Assembly: GCA_945897365.1 (NCBI GenBank)
Contig: CAMDFD010000004.1
Span: forward strand, 124,001 to 188,000
DNA length: 64,000 nt
Source: Bordetella parapertussis
GTDB taxonomy: Bacteria; Pseudomonadota; Gammaproteobacteria; Burkholderiales; Burkholderiaceae_B
Direction of reading: 5' to 3'
Both the position numbers and the translations under genes were made by a program. Below the pieces are notes generated by a model that worked only from the letters and a program-made list of their open reading frames with translations, ran no database searches and had not been told where the DNA came from. This document shows positions 1 to 8,658 of this stretch, one piece after another (the stretch's first letter is position 1; each line of letters begins with the position of its first letter).

Positions 1-2
1 CC

Positions 3-959
3 TCAGCGCCCAGCGGCACCAAAACCTGCAAAACCTGCCTCACCCGGTCCCGCCACGGCCCGCGGAGGACCAAAAATCAATGACTGCGGTGATTGACCCA
101 ACTGACGTGCCGTTTGCGTGAACGCGCGCGACGCATCGGTGGCACCCAGCATCAACATCGACACATCCGGCAAGGTCGATCCCTGCAATTGCGCGACAGC
201 CTGTCTTATTTCTTTGAGACTCTGCGTCATCTGCATCATCGCCCCCCCCGGCGCATTCAAACCATCCAGCGTTTTTTGCGCTGAAAGCGAGAGCTTACGG
301 ATATCGACCATGGCCTCATCCACACGCTGACCCGTCACCGTCAACCCATCGATGAGGGCTGGCACCTTGGCCAACCCAGGCTCGAGCAACACGACAGACC
401 GCTTGAGCTGATCGGACAAAGACGCAACATTGCGCAGGGTCGCGCTCAGCGCTTCGATATTTTCATCCGTCGCGATTTTTTGAATATGAACCAATAAACC
501 CTCTACCGCAGGCGCCATCGTTGTCGCCTGCGCAATCAGACGATCTAAAAAATTTGGCCGAATCGGAATCTGTTTAATGTCGGTGGCACTCGATTCGAGT
601 CGAGTCATCGAGGTCCCATCGTCGCGCAACTCCACATTTGAGATTCCCGTCACGCCCGCAATCACAATTTCAGCCCAGGTCGCACGTGTGACTGGCGTAC
701 TCGGATCAATACTAATCAAAATCAAGACCTTGCCAGGCCGTTCAGGGACAAAACGCAGAGACTCGACGTTCCCCACCGGCACGCCTTGATAGCGGACCTG
801 GGATTGCACAGACAGGCCTGTGACGGGGGAGGTCGCGATCAACTCGTAGGGAATGCGCGGCAGATTTTGCTTGCTAACCCAAATTGCAGTCACCCCCGCA
901 GCTATCGTCAGCAACAACGCAAATAGTCCCGCCAAGAGGGCATGACTACGATTTTCCAT
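3..959 (-). CDS. MlaD-like MCE-domain substrate-binding subunit of lipid ABC transporter
   Basis: 318 aa. One N-terminal membrane anchor (about residues 7-28) is followed by an MCE domain (about 36-114, including the GLSVQSQVRYQGVPVGNV stretch) and a long helical, probably coiled-coil region to about 240. MCE proteins of this type form periplasmic rings or tubes that carry phospholipid between the inner and outer membranes. The start ATG overlaps the end of the ATPase gene upstream by 14 bp, so the three genes form one operon (permease, ATPase, MCE). The stop codon lies at the very edge of the window; a partner lipoprotein may follow outside it. Family assignment is firm; the transported lipid and its direction are inferred. 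Confidence 0.88.
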   Translation of the reverse strand: MENRSHALLAGLFALLLTIAAGVTAIWVSKQNLPRIPYELIATSPVTGLSVQSQVRYQGVPVGNVESLRFVPERPGKVLILISIDPSTPVTRATWAEIVIAGVTGISNVELRDDGTSMTRLESSATDIKQIPIRPNFLDRLIAQATTMAPAVEGLLVHIQKIATDENIEALSATLRNVASLSDQLKRSVVLLEPGLAKVPALIDGLTVTGQRVDEAMVDIRKLSLSAQKTLDGLNAPGGAMMQMTQSLKEIRQAVAQLQGSTLPDVSMLMLGATDASRAFTQTARQLGQSPQSLIFGPPRAVAGPGEAGFAGFGAAGR

Positions 960-1743
960 GATTCTGTTCCTTAGGATTGTTCACGCCAAACGCACGCACG
1001 GCGCGTTCGCCATGGAAGAACGCGTCAAGGAAGGGATGCTTGACCTGCATCACCTCCTTGAGCGTACCTTCGACTAATACTTTCTTTTCCGCCAGCACCG
1101 CCACGCGCGTCGACAAAGCCGCGATCGTATCGAGATCATGCGTCACCATCACGACTGTAAAACCCAGTTCACGATGCAGCGCATGGATTAACTCCACAAA
1201 TTCGTCCGAGCGTTGCGGATCCAGGCCGGCAGTGGGCTCGTCCAGAAACAACAATTCAGGATCCAGCGCCAGCGCACGGGCCAGGGCCACTCGCTTGATC
1301 ATGCCGCCCGAGAGATCAGACGGCATCAGAGCCGCATCGCGCGCCGACATCCCCATCCAGCTCAGACGCATCAACACCACCTCGCGGATCAAGTCCTCCG
1401 GAAGATTGTGTACCTCGCGTAAAGGAAGAGCGATGTTGTCAAACACTGGCAAGGCGGAAAACAACGCCCCCGCTTGAAACAACATTCCCCAACGTTGGGT
1501 CAACGCGACGCGCTCAGCGCCCACATAGTCATGCACAGGACGGCCAAAAACACTCACCACGCCCGCACGCGGTCGATCCAAACCCAAAATCTGCCGTAAT
1601 AACGTCGTTTTGCCGGCGCCTGAGCCACCCACTAAGGAGAGGATTTCCTTGGGATAAATCTTTAAATTCAAATCCTTGTGCACGACGTGCGTCCCAAACG
1701 CCGTCGTGAGATTGTCCACCTCGATGATGGGGCTCGCCATCAA
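946..1743 (-). CDS. MlaF-like ABC transporter ATP-binding protein
   Basis: 265 aa cytoplasmic ATPase of an MCE-type lipid transporter. Visible motifs: Walker A GGSGAGKT at about 39-46, signature LSGGMIKRVALARAL, Walker B LLFLDEPTAGLDP and the switch histidine in VTHDLD. The LSGGM form of the signature is typical of MlaF-type ATPases. Its start overlaps the permease stop by 4 bp and its 3' end overlaps the MCE gene, which indicates translational coupling. It energises lipid movement through the permease encoded just upstream. Confidence 0.92.
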   Translation of the reverse strand: MMASPIIEVDNLTTAFGTHVVHKDLNLKIYPKEILSLVGGSGAGKTTLLRQILGLDRPRAGVVSVFGRPVHDYVGAERVALTQRWGMLFQAGALFSALPVFDNIALPLREVHNLPEDLIREVVLMRLSWMGMSARDAALMPSDLSGGMIKRVALARALALDPELLFLDEPTAGLDPQRSDEFVELIHALHRELGFTVVMVTHDLDTIAALSTRVAVLAEKKVLVEGTLKEVMQVKHPFLDAFFHGERAVRAFGVNNPKEQNHGKS

Positions 1744-2888
1744 ATCCTCATCTCGTCAAACAAGATCCCATACAAAGCATCGATCAAAATCACCCCTGTA
1801 ATCGCCGTCACCACCGAAGCCGTCGTACCGCGACCCAAACTCTCGGTGTTGGGCTCAATCCGCAACCCAAAATGACAGGCAATCAAGGCGATCCAGACAC
1901 CGAAAGTCACACCCTTAATCAAGCTGATCTTGTAGTTGGTGATCCCCACCGCATCGGGTAGCTCACTAAAAAACCACTGCATCGACAGGTCCAGCTCAAA
2001 TTTAGCTGCGATCATCCCACCCAACAAGGCTAGCGCATCGGTCCACAAGACCAGTAAAGGCATCGCAATCGCCAGCGCAATGACACGCGGCAAAATCAGG
2101 CGTTGCCCATGAGAAATCCCCATCACCTGCATCGCGTCGAGCTCTTGGGTGACACGCATCACACCGATTTGCGCCGTGATCGAAGAGCCCGAGCGTCCCG
2201 CCACCAAAATCGCGGCTAGCACTGGGCCCAACTCTCGCACCGTCGCAATCCCTAGCAATTTGACGATAAACTGACCGGCACCAAACACCGCAAGCTGTTG
2301 CGCCGACAAATAAGACAGCACGACGCCAATTAAAAAACCCACCAGCGCCGTGATCCCCAAAGCCTGAGTACCCACGCGATACACCTGAGCAGAAATTTCA
2401 CGCCACGGGCCGCGTAAAGGGTGTCGCACAAGCTTTGCAAAATCTAACAAAACCCCGCCAAGCAGGAGCAAAAGCTTTTGGCCATGCTCCGCCAATACAA
2501 ACAGCCCTGCGCCGATCGCCACGATCCAAGCCAAGCGGTCAGTCGGGGCTTTCTGAGGAACGGGTTCGCTCGGGTGATCCGCCAAAATCTGAAACAGTGC
2601 CTGCTGACCTGGAGACAGGTCCGTCCCCGGTGGGATCTTTTGCCCCCAATATTGCCAAAGCAACTGAGCACCGACTGCATCAAGTAAGCCCACTCTGGAG
2701 AGATCCCAAGCATCCGCGCCCTTGGCCGCTGATAAAGCCTCGCGACGCCGGCTTACCTCGCCCTTGATCGCTAAAGCCTGGACATTCCAGTTGCCCATCA
2801 GCACACAACGCCCACCCTCCACCGACACGAGTGAGGTACGAGGGGCATCGGGTGTGACGGGTGCTGCAGGTGGAGAAGCTAACGCCAT
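1740..2888 (-). CDS. MlaE-family permease with N-terminal STAS-like domain
   Basis: 382 aa. An N-terminal soluble region (about 20-100) looks like a STAS (MlaB-like) domain; the MlaE permease core runs from about 145 to the end and contains the family block RELGPVLAAILVAGRSGS (about 218-235) followed by QELDAM. The fusion of STAS to permease replaces a separate MlaB subunit, an arrangement common in proteobacterial MCE operons. First gene of the permease-ATPase-MCE operon; it diverges from birA with only about 80 bp between them, so promoters of both must lie in 2889-2969. Confidence 0.9.
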   Translation of the reverse strand: MALASPPAAPVTPDAPRTSLVSVEGGRCVLMGNWNVQALAIKGEVSRRREALSAAKGADAWDLSRVGLLDAVGAQLLWQYWGQKIPPGTDLSPGQQALFQILADHPSEPVPQKAPTDRLAWIVAIGAGLFVLAEHGQKLLLLLGGVLLDFAKLVRHPLRGPWREISAQVYRVGTQALGITALVGFLIGVVLSYLSAQQLAVFGAGQFIVKLLGIATVRELGPVLAAILVAGRSGSSITAQIGVMRVTQELDAMQVMGISHGQRLILPRVIALAIAMPLLVLWTDALALLGGMIAAKFELDLSMQWFFSELPDAVGITNYKISLIKGVTFGVWIALIACHFGLRIEPNTESLGRGTTASVVTAITGVILIDALYGILFDEMRI

Positions 2889-2969
2889 AAGGGACTGGAA
2901 TCCGTCAAAAAATGCGACTTTCAGTCAAACTGATTTCCTCCATCATAATTCACCCCGTAAAATCAAGGG

Positions 2970-3899
2970 ATGCGCATTTCTGTCCACGCCGACCTCAACC
3001 CCAGCTTTCCAAGCCCAGAAGAGCTGAGCGCAACGCTTACCGAGGCCCTGCCAGGCTTTGGCTCAGTGCAATGGGTCAGCAGCACTGGCTCCACCAATGC
3101 GGATTTAACTCAGCGTGCGAGACAGCAACTGCGTGACGTACAGAGCAGTCTTGCAAACACCACGCTCCACCCGCCTCGCCCCTGGCTCTTAGGTGCTCAT
3201 CGTCAGACAGCAGGCAGAGGCCGTGCCGGTCGCCCTTGGGCGAATGAGGCTGGATCAACGCTGATGTTTTCCTGCGCTTTTGAAACCCCGATCCCGCTGG
3301 CTCAGCTACCCGGCATCGCGCCCGCCCTAGGGGTGACAACCTGTCTCGCGCTTAGGTCATTGATAAACGCACAGAGCGTAGACGCAGAACTCCAGCCCCT
3401 CACCCAGCACCTCAAGCTCAAGTGGCCCAATGACCTGCAGTGGCACGGTGCCAAGCTTGCAGGCTTATTGATTGAAACGGCCCCCTCGTCCACAGTCGTG
3501 ATTGGCATGGGGCTTAACCTCAAAGGCGCCGACGTACTGAGTGCGCAACTCGGCCGCGAAATCGCTGACCTGAGTCAGATTCAAGCGCTTATTTCTCCCG
3601 TGCTTATTTCTCCCGTCTCTCTCGTGGCGCATCTCGCCCAAGCTTGGCAGCAGGCTCTCAAAGAGTATGTAGATCACGGTTACGCGGCTTTTAAACCTGC
3701 GTTTGATATAGTCGACGCACTCGCCGGACAAACCGTACACGTCATGGATCAAGGCAATATCCTCTATCAAGGCCTGGCACAGAGCACCGACCTCCTTGGT
3801 CGCTTGCGTGTACTGACGGAAACTGGCGTGACGCCCGTCGTGGTCGGCGATGTTTCGATTCGACCCACGACGGCTTTAAAAGTAGAGGGGACATCATGA
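2970..3899 (+). CDS. birA: Biotin--[acetyl-CoA-carboxylase] ligase
   Basis: 309 aa. Attaches biotin to the biotin carboxyl carrier protein via biotinyl-AMP. The biotin/ATP-binding loop GRGRAGRPW is at 82-90 and the KWPND block at 151-155, followed by KLAGLL. There is no N-terminal winged-helix domain, so this is a monofunctional ligase that does not act as the biotin operon repressor. A short in-tandem repeat (LISPVLISPVSL at about 208-219) is visible and may be a recent duplication. The stop overlaps the coaX start (ATGA), so the two are translated together, an arrangement known from Bordetella and relatives. Confidence 0.93.
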   Translation: MRISVHADLNPSFPSPEELSATLTEALPGFGSVQWVSSTGSTNADLTQRARQQLRDVQSSLANTTLHPPRPWLLGAHRQTAGRGRAGRPWANEAGSTLMFSCAFETPIPLAQLPGIAPALGVTTCLALRSLINAQSVDAELQPLTQHLKLKWPNDLQWHGAKLAGLLIETAPSSTVVIGMGLNLKGADVLSAQLGREIADLSQIQALISPVLISPVSLVAHLAQAWQQALKEYVDHGYAAFKPAFDIVDALAGQTVHVMDQGNILYQGLAQSTDLLGRLRVLTETGVTPVVVGDVSIRPTTALKVEGTS

Positions 3900-4666
3900 T
3901 CGTCTTGCTCGACGTTGGTAACAGTCGCCTCAAACTAGGCTGGTTTCACCCGAGCCTAGGGCGCGAGAGTGCCGTTCATGCGATCGCACTCAACCCCATG
4001 GCGCAGCTCCCAGAGCGACTGCGCAAATGGCTGGCCACGCTGCCAGTGCAGCCACGTGCGGCCATGGGTGTCAATGTTGCCGGAAGCGTTGTGGCTGAAA
4101 TGCTGACAAAGGTTTTTCTAGAGACCAGATGCCCGCTGAGCTGGAATGCGTCCGCAATGCGCCAGCTCGACGTGCACAATGGCTATGACAAACCCGAACA
4201 GCTTGGTGCCGATCGTTGGGCTGCGCTCTTGGGGCTCGCCGGGCATTTTCCAAAAGCGCACCCTCCACTGGTGCTCGCCACCTTCGGCACCGCGACCACT
4301 GTCGATACCCTCACCCCAGAAAAGCGCTTTGAAGGCGGACTCATCCTGCCCGGGCCCGCTCTGATGCGCCAGTCGCTTGCTCAAGGCACAGCAAACCTCC
4401 CGCTCGCAAGCGGGGCGGGCTCAGACTATCCAACCCACACCTTGCAAGCCATTTCCACGGGCGTGGTTGCCGCACAAACCGGCGCAGTCTGGCGCCAATG
4501 CGACATCACCCGTCAACGCTTTGGTGTATCGCCGATCCTGTGCGTGAGTGGCGGTGGCTGGCCCGAAGTCGAACCCGAGATCCGTCGCATGCTCGCCTCA
4601 CTCGAGATCAAGTTCATTGCACACCCAGTCCTTGATGGCTTGGCGCGGGTATTGCAGAGCGCATAA
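3896..4666 (+). CDS. coaX: Type III pantothenate kinase
   Basis: 256 aa. Phosphorylates pantothenate in the first step of coenzyme A synthesis. The ASKHA-fold signatures are present: DVGNSRLKLGW at 6-16, GADRW at 104-108 and GTATTVD at 131-137. In Bordetella the orthologue was first named Baf. Coupled to birA by a 4-bp overlap and followed by a small membrane-anchored ORF, as is usual in Alcaligenaceae. Confidence 0.93.
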   Translation: MIVLLDVGNSRLKLGWFHPSLGRESAVHAIALNPMAQLPERLRKWLATLPVQPRAAMGVNVAGSVVAEMLTKVFLETRCPLSWNASAMRQLDVHNGYDKPEQLGADRWAALLGLAGHFPKAHPPLVLATFGTATTVDTLTPEKRFEGGLILPGPALMRQSLAQGTANLPLASGAGSDYPTHTLQAISTGVVAAQTGAVWRQCDITRQRFGVSPILCVSGGGWPEVEPEIRRMLASLEIKFIAHPVLDGLARVLQSA

Positions 4667-4735
4667 TTTGACTCAGCTCCAGGCAGCCATTACAGTGAGC
4701 GCTCGATGAGGTATCACCCGATAAGGTATCACCGC

Positions 4736-4909
4736 ATGCGCGCTGTTTTTATTGTTTTGATGTTGATGAATCTTGGTGTTTTTGGCGTCGGTCAGGGCTG
4801 GTTTGGCTCGCCCCGCGCCGAAGCCGGTCGTACAGCGACCAATCGACTACCCGTGCCGCTTAATGCCGACGCTGTAAAGCTTGGTCCCGCGCAACTTCAA
4901 AATCGTTGA
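4736..4909 (+). CDS. Small single-pass membrane protein, possible truncated SPOR-type protein
   Basis: 57 aa from ATG 4736 (an ATG at 4706 would add 10 residues; MRAVFIVL fits a membrane start better). One hydrophobic segment (about residues 3-20) is followed by a short periplasmic tail. From family knowledge, this slot after coaX in related bacteria holds a longer protein with a C-terminal SPOR domain, but no SPOR domain is present here and the reading frame ends 50 bp inside the convergent waaA gene. It may be a truncated remnant or a short functional version. Function unknown. Confidence 0.5.
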   Translation: MRAVFIVLMLMNLGVFGVGQGWFGSPRAEAGRTATNRLPVPLNADAVKLGPAQLQNR

Positions 4910-6278
4910 TGTGCTGCAAAATACGGGCTGTAGCGCCCGTATGCAGCGCGACCCACTCCCGACCTAAGCGACCGCGTTCGCTCAACGCCTCAGGCTCCTT
5001 CAGCCAATTGAGTGCAGTCGCCACCGCACGCAAAGCAGGATCCACGATCTCAGAGCTTTGGATCTGAATCGCAGCGCCTGCTGCCACAGCCCCCTGCACC
5101 GCATCCGCAAAGTTACGCGCAAATGGTCCCACGATTACGGGCGTCCCCATCGCGCATGCCTCAATCAGATTTTGACCACCATGCGGCGCAAAACTACCCG
5201 CCACAATCGCGACATCGCTCGCCGCGTAAAAAAACGGCATTTCACCTAACGTGTCGCCTAGCACTACCCGTACATCAGACAACGCACGATCCGCATGCGT
5301 GTTGCGACGAATATCCGACCACCGTACAAACCTTAAGCCCGACTGTTCCAGCAATGTCGCCGCCTCATCAAAGCGTTGAGGGTGACGGGGAATCAAGAAA
5401 AATAGCGGTGGCGGTACTGCAGGGATGGGCGTCAGAATCGGCTCAAAATGTACGGCATGGACAGAGTAATCTTCTGGCAACACTTCGGGATGCTTTAACT
5501 GATGTTGGATCGCGGACACAAACATCGCATCCTCGCCCTCACGCGTACTCGCAATCGAGATCACAGGTCTAGTCAATCGTTGCCGCCAAGCGCGTCCAGC
5601 ATCGACCGCCACCACGGGCAGCACCACATCAAACTTTAAATTGCCGACGATCTGGACGTTCGTGGCGCCAACCTCGAACAATCTGCGCGCATCGTCCTCA
5701 GACTGGGCAAGCACTAGATCAATACTCGCATACGCATCACGCATGAGGCTTAAGAAAATCTGATCAATCCGTCGCACATGACCCTGCGCACGCTCAGAAA
5801 ATCGCGCGCTCGCCAAGATCATCGGCACGTCGGATTCTTGAGCTTGATTCAACAGGTTAGGCCAGACCTCTCGCTCGATCAAAATACCTAGCCTAGGGTG
5901 GTAGTGCTTAAAAAAACGACGCGTTGCACCCGGAAAATCATAGGGCAGCCATTGTTGCCGCAATTGACCCGTGGCAATTTCAGCAGCAAACAATTTTGCG
6001 CCCTCGGCACGGCCGGTGGGTGTAGTGTGCGTCAACAAGACGCGATCACCACGCGACAACAAAGACACAATCAAAGAATGCGCCGCACGCGTCTCACCCA
6101 AGCTCACTGCATGCACCCAGAGGGGCGCTTCACCGTCCCACGGCAGCGCGTAGGAACCAAAGCGCTCAGCCGAAAAAATCTGCCAAACTCCGCCCGCGCG
6201 CCGGGCGCGCCAATACATCCACCCCCAGATCAGAGGAGAAAGCAATCTCAAAAGGAGGGTATAAGCCTGTTGTGCCAT
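4860..6278 (-). CDS. waaA: 3-deoxy-D-manno-octulosonic acid (Kdo) transferase
   Basis: 472 aa, somewhat longer than the usual 420-430 because of an extra segment around the middle-to-C-terminal linker (the PIPAVPPPLFFLIPRHPQRF region). Transfers Kdo from CMP-Kdo to lipid A at the inner membrane face. An N-terminal membrane helix (about 5-22) precedes the GT-B fold; the SLGE motif with the likely catalytic Glu62 lies at 59-62, and the C-terminal half has the GGQNLIEACAMGTPVIVGPF nucleotide-sugar site. It follows waaC by 9 bp on the same strand; its 3' end overlaps the small plus-strand gene by 50 bp. Confidence 0.93.
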   Translation of the reverse strand: MAQQAYTLLLRLLSPLIWGWMYWRARRAGGVWQIFSAERFGSYALPWDGEAPLWVHAVSLGETRAAHSLIVSLLSRGDRVLLTHTTPTGRAEGAKLFAAEIATGQLRQQWLPYDFPGATRRFFKHYHPRLGILIEREVWPNLLNQAQESDVPMILASARFSERAQGHVRRIDQIFLSLMRDAYASIDLVLAQSEDDARRLFEVGATNVQIVGNLKFDVVLPVVAVDAGRAWRQRLTRPVISIASTREGEDAMFVSAIQHQLKHPEVLPEDYSVHAVHFEPILTPIPAVPPPLFFLIPRHPQRFDEAATLLEQSGLRFVRWSDIRRNTHADRALSDVRVVLGDTLGEMPFFYAASDVAIVAGSFAPHGGQNLIEACAMGTPVIVGPFARNFADAVQGAVAAGAAIQIQSSEIVDPALRAVATALNWLKEPEALSERGRLGREWVALHTGATARILQHINDFEVARDQALQRRH

Positions 6279-6287
6279 GGCGAGATA

Positions 6288-7253
6288 CTAGCGCAGAGCG
6301 TCGTTCAATGCACTCAAAACTGTCTCCCGAGCAGGAGATTTACCCCGATCGCCGAGGCTGGCGGTAAAGCCTGCGCCTACCAAAGGGGTTCTGACTGGTG
6401 TCGAAGCTTTGTAAATACCAATCGTTGGGCGCCCAAGAGCGGCACTGAGATGCGTCAATCCGCTATCTAACCCAACCATGACTCTCGCCGCCGCCAAACA
6501 ACGCGCCGTCTCCGTGAGATCCATACGCGGCAGCACCAATGCATTCGAGCGCCCGGCCACCAAGGCCTCGGCACGTTGCATTTCCGCATCATTCCCAGCC
6601 AACAACTTCAGCTGTAAATCATCATCATTTAGACGATCAAACACCGCGTGCCAGTCTTCGACCGGCCAGAGCTTGTCGTCACGACTTGCCGACGGCATGA
6701 TCACCGCATAAGCATCCTCGTGCGACCGTAATACGCACGCTTCTTCTTCAAAAGCCTGCAAACCAAAATCAGGCGCGCCCTCGTAGGTGTAACCAAACGT
6801 CGCTGCCGCGAGCTCACGCTGACGGGCCACCGCCGGCTGCCAGAATTTCACACGATGACGCACGTCATAAAACAACGCAGCCAGCGGTTCACGCGCGGAG
6901 GTAAAGCCAAGGCCATGCTTGGTGCCAGACGCCATGCGCGTGAGCCAAACCGATTTCAACAGCGCTTGCATGTCCAGCACAATATCGTAGCGGCGTGCGC
7001 GCAGATTGAGCTCAAGCGCATGACGCTCAGCTCGCACCTCAGCCGACCACCAGGCCTTGCGCCAACGACGATGCGAAACACGAATCACTTCGTGCACAGC
7101 GGGATGCCAGGCTGGAATCTGCGCAAAACTATCCTCCACCAACCAGTCGATCTGCGCGTCCGGCACATGATGCACGATGTCAGAGATTGCTGGCAACATG
7201 TGTATCAAATCGCCAAGCGAGGACGTGCGAACGATGAGGATTTTAGTGGTCAT
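6288..7253 (-). CDS. waaC: Lipopolysaccharide heptosyltransferase I
   Basis: 321 aa GT9-family enzyme that adds the first L-glycero-D-manno-heptose to Kdo2-lipid A. The N-terminal block ILIVRTSSLGDLIHMLPA carries the conserved Asp, and the C-terminal block MVGLDSGLTHLSAALGRPTIGIY is the GT9 signature. Located directly upstream of waaA, so the two likely form the inner-core operon. Confidence 0.92.
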   Translation of the reverse strand: MTTKILIVRTSSLGDLIHMLPAISDIVHHVPDAQIDWLVEDSFAQIPAWHPAVHEVIRVSHRRWRKAWWSAEVRAERHALELNLRARRYDIVLDMQALLKSVWLTRMASGTKHGLGFTSAREPLAALFYDVRHRVKFWQPAVARQRELAAATFGYTYEGAPDFGLQAFEEEACVLRSHEDAYAVIMPSASRDDKLWPVEDWHAVFDRLNDDDLQLKLLAGNDAEMQRAEALVAGRSNALVLPRMDLTETARCLAAARVMVGLDSGLTHLSAALGRPTIGIYKASTPVRTPLVGAGFTASLGDRGKSPARETVLSALNDALR

Positions 7254-7258
7254 GGGGG

Positions 7259-7477
7259 CTAGTCTGGCTGCAACTGAAACTGCATTTTTTTACCGAGTGC
7301 AGCGCGACATGTGTGCATTCGTTTGGCCATATCGGTTTTAGTAATCTGCTGCTTTTCCATTGCCTGCAAAATTTGCCAAGCAATCACACGTTTTACAGCT
7401 ACAGCAGTCGCATCCTCAAGTAGACCCTCTTCTTCGAGCCAATCATCAAGACTACTACCTGAATGTTTGTTTTTCAT
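7259..7477 (-). CDS. Truncated XRE-type antitoxin remnant (HigA-like)
   Basis: 72 aa from ATG 7477. An upstream ATG at 7483 is less likely because AGGAG at about 7485-7489 is spaced best for 7477, and 7477 forms an ATGA overlap with the toxin remnant's stop. Residues 1-58 (SSLDDWLEEEGL ... AMEKQQITKTDMAKRM) match the N-terminal part of small HigA-like antitoxins. The sequence then jumps from HTCRAAL straight to GKKMQFQL, so the second half of the helix-turn-helix, about 25 residues, appears to be deleted in frame. DNA binding is probably lost. Confidence 0.62.
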   Translation of the reverse strand: MKNKHSGSSLDDWLEEEGLLEDATAVAVKRVIAWQILQAMEKQQITKTDMAKRMHTCRAALGKKMQFQLQPD

Positions 7478-7674
7478 GCACATCTCCTGTGGACAGCCAG
7501 ACGGGCTTTCGTAAGCCGAAGTTCTGTTAAGGGCGTTGCTTGCTGCTTCTTTATGAAACCATGCAAAAGCACGACGGTTCCATCATCTACTGCAAAAAGA
7601 ATCCTCGCAATTCGATTCGTTAAATTAGTTTGGACATGCTGCCTCAATTTAAATTTAACGCAATCACCAATCAA
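7474..7674 (-). pseudogene. N-terminally truncated RelE/HigB-type (Gp49-like) toxin remnant
   Basis: About 66 codons are open. Residues NRIARILFAVDDGTVVLLHGFIKK followed by the TP..E and A.AR pattern match the C-terminal half of phage-derived Gp49-like/HigB ribonuclease toxins, which are normally about 100-115 aa. The N-terminal 40 or so residues are missing because the frame abuts the 3' end of rfbD; the only start is a TTG overlapping the rfbD stop by 4 bp. It reads as a dead toxin coupled to a damaged antitoxin. Basis: motif match plus length. Confidence 0.6.
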
Positions 7675-8606
7675 ACCTCATCAGCTCGCCTAATACCCGC
7701 TAACACCCCATCCACACCCACCCGCCAGTCCGGCAAACTCACGCCAAACGCCGCACGTACCTTAGTTGTATCCAGACAAGAATTCATCGGCCGCGTCGCA
7801 GCCACGGGATAGTCCTCGGTCCGTATCGCCGCAATCGCGTCATCCGCGACCTTGATCGGCCAGCCCGCAGCACGAGCCTGGGCAATCACATAGCTTGCAT
7901 AGGCATGCCAGTTCGTCGCTCCACCCGCACTCAGGTGATAGAGACCCCAGCGCGGATCGTCTGCCGGCTGTCCAGCCATCTGACTCAAAATCTGCGCCGT
8001 CGTCTCTGCAATCAACTCCGCCGAGGTCGGTGCGCCAATCTGATCAGCCACCACTCTAAGTGCCTCGCGCTCTTGAGCGAGCTTAAGCATCGTTTTTAAA
8101 AAATTACCGCCGTGTGCCCCCACGACCCAACTGGTTCTAAAGATCAAATGCCTCGGGCACGCCTCGGCTAAGGCTCGCTCACCCGCAAGCTTGCTGCGAC
8201 CATAAGCCGACAACGGCTGCGTCTCGTCTGTTTCAAGGTATGGGGACTTTTTAATCCCAGCATACACATAGTCCGTGGAGTAATGCACCATGCACGCACC
8301 GACTGCCTGCGCGGCCTTAGCTAGCAGACCGGGGGCGACGGCATTAATCGTGTGCGCAAGCTGAGTTTCGGTTTCAGCGCGATCAACAGCGGTGTAGGCG
8401 GTCGCATTCACGATGATGCTTGGTTTGACGCGCGACACGAGGGCCGAGATTGGGCAGTCTGCGCCAGCATCAATACTGCTATCCACCATACTCAAGTCAA
8501 GCTCGGCGCGTGTACACACAACTAGCTCACCCATCGGCTGAAGAGTGGACTTCAGAGCATGACCAACTTGGCCGTTGCCGCCAATCAAGAGGATTTTTAT
8601 TTTCAT
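7671..8606 (-). CDS. rfbD: dTDP-4-dehydrorhamnose reductase
   Basis: 311 aa SDR enzyme performing the last step of dTDP-L-rhamnose synthesis. The Rossmann motif GGNGQVG is at about 9-15, TAYTAVDRAE follows, and the catalytic YGRSK is present. It stands 9-15 kb away from rfbB, rfbC and rfbA in this window, so the rhamnose pathway is split. Its 3' end abuts the toxin-antitoxin remnants. Confidence 0.92.
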   Translation of the reverse strand: MKIKILLIGGNGQVGHALKSTLQPMGELVVCTRAELDLSMVDSSIDAGADCPISALVSRVKPSIIVNATAYTAVDRAETETQLAHTINAVAPGLLAKAAQAVGACMVHYSTDYVYAGIKKSPYLETDETQPLSAYGRSKLAGERALAEACPRHLIFRTSWVVGAHGGNFLKTMLKLAQEREALRVVADQIGAPTSAELIAETTAQILSQMAGQPADDPRWGLYHLSAGGATNWHAYASYVIAQARAAGWPIKVADDAIAAIRTEDYPVAATRPMNSCLDTTKVRAAFGVSLPDWRVGVDGVLAGIRRADEV

Positions 8607-8658
8607 TCGTTAATTATGCATCATCAAACACATCTAATAATAAAGGAGTGAAGTTGTT

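Noticed and set aside
5012..5572. A 186-codon plus-strand frame inside waaA
   Set aside because: Pro/Ser/Gln-rich, no family match, wholly antisense to waaA; a shadow frame.
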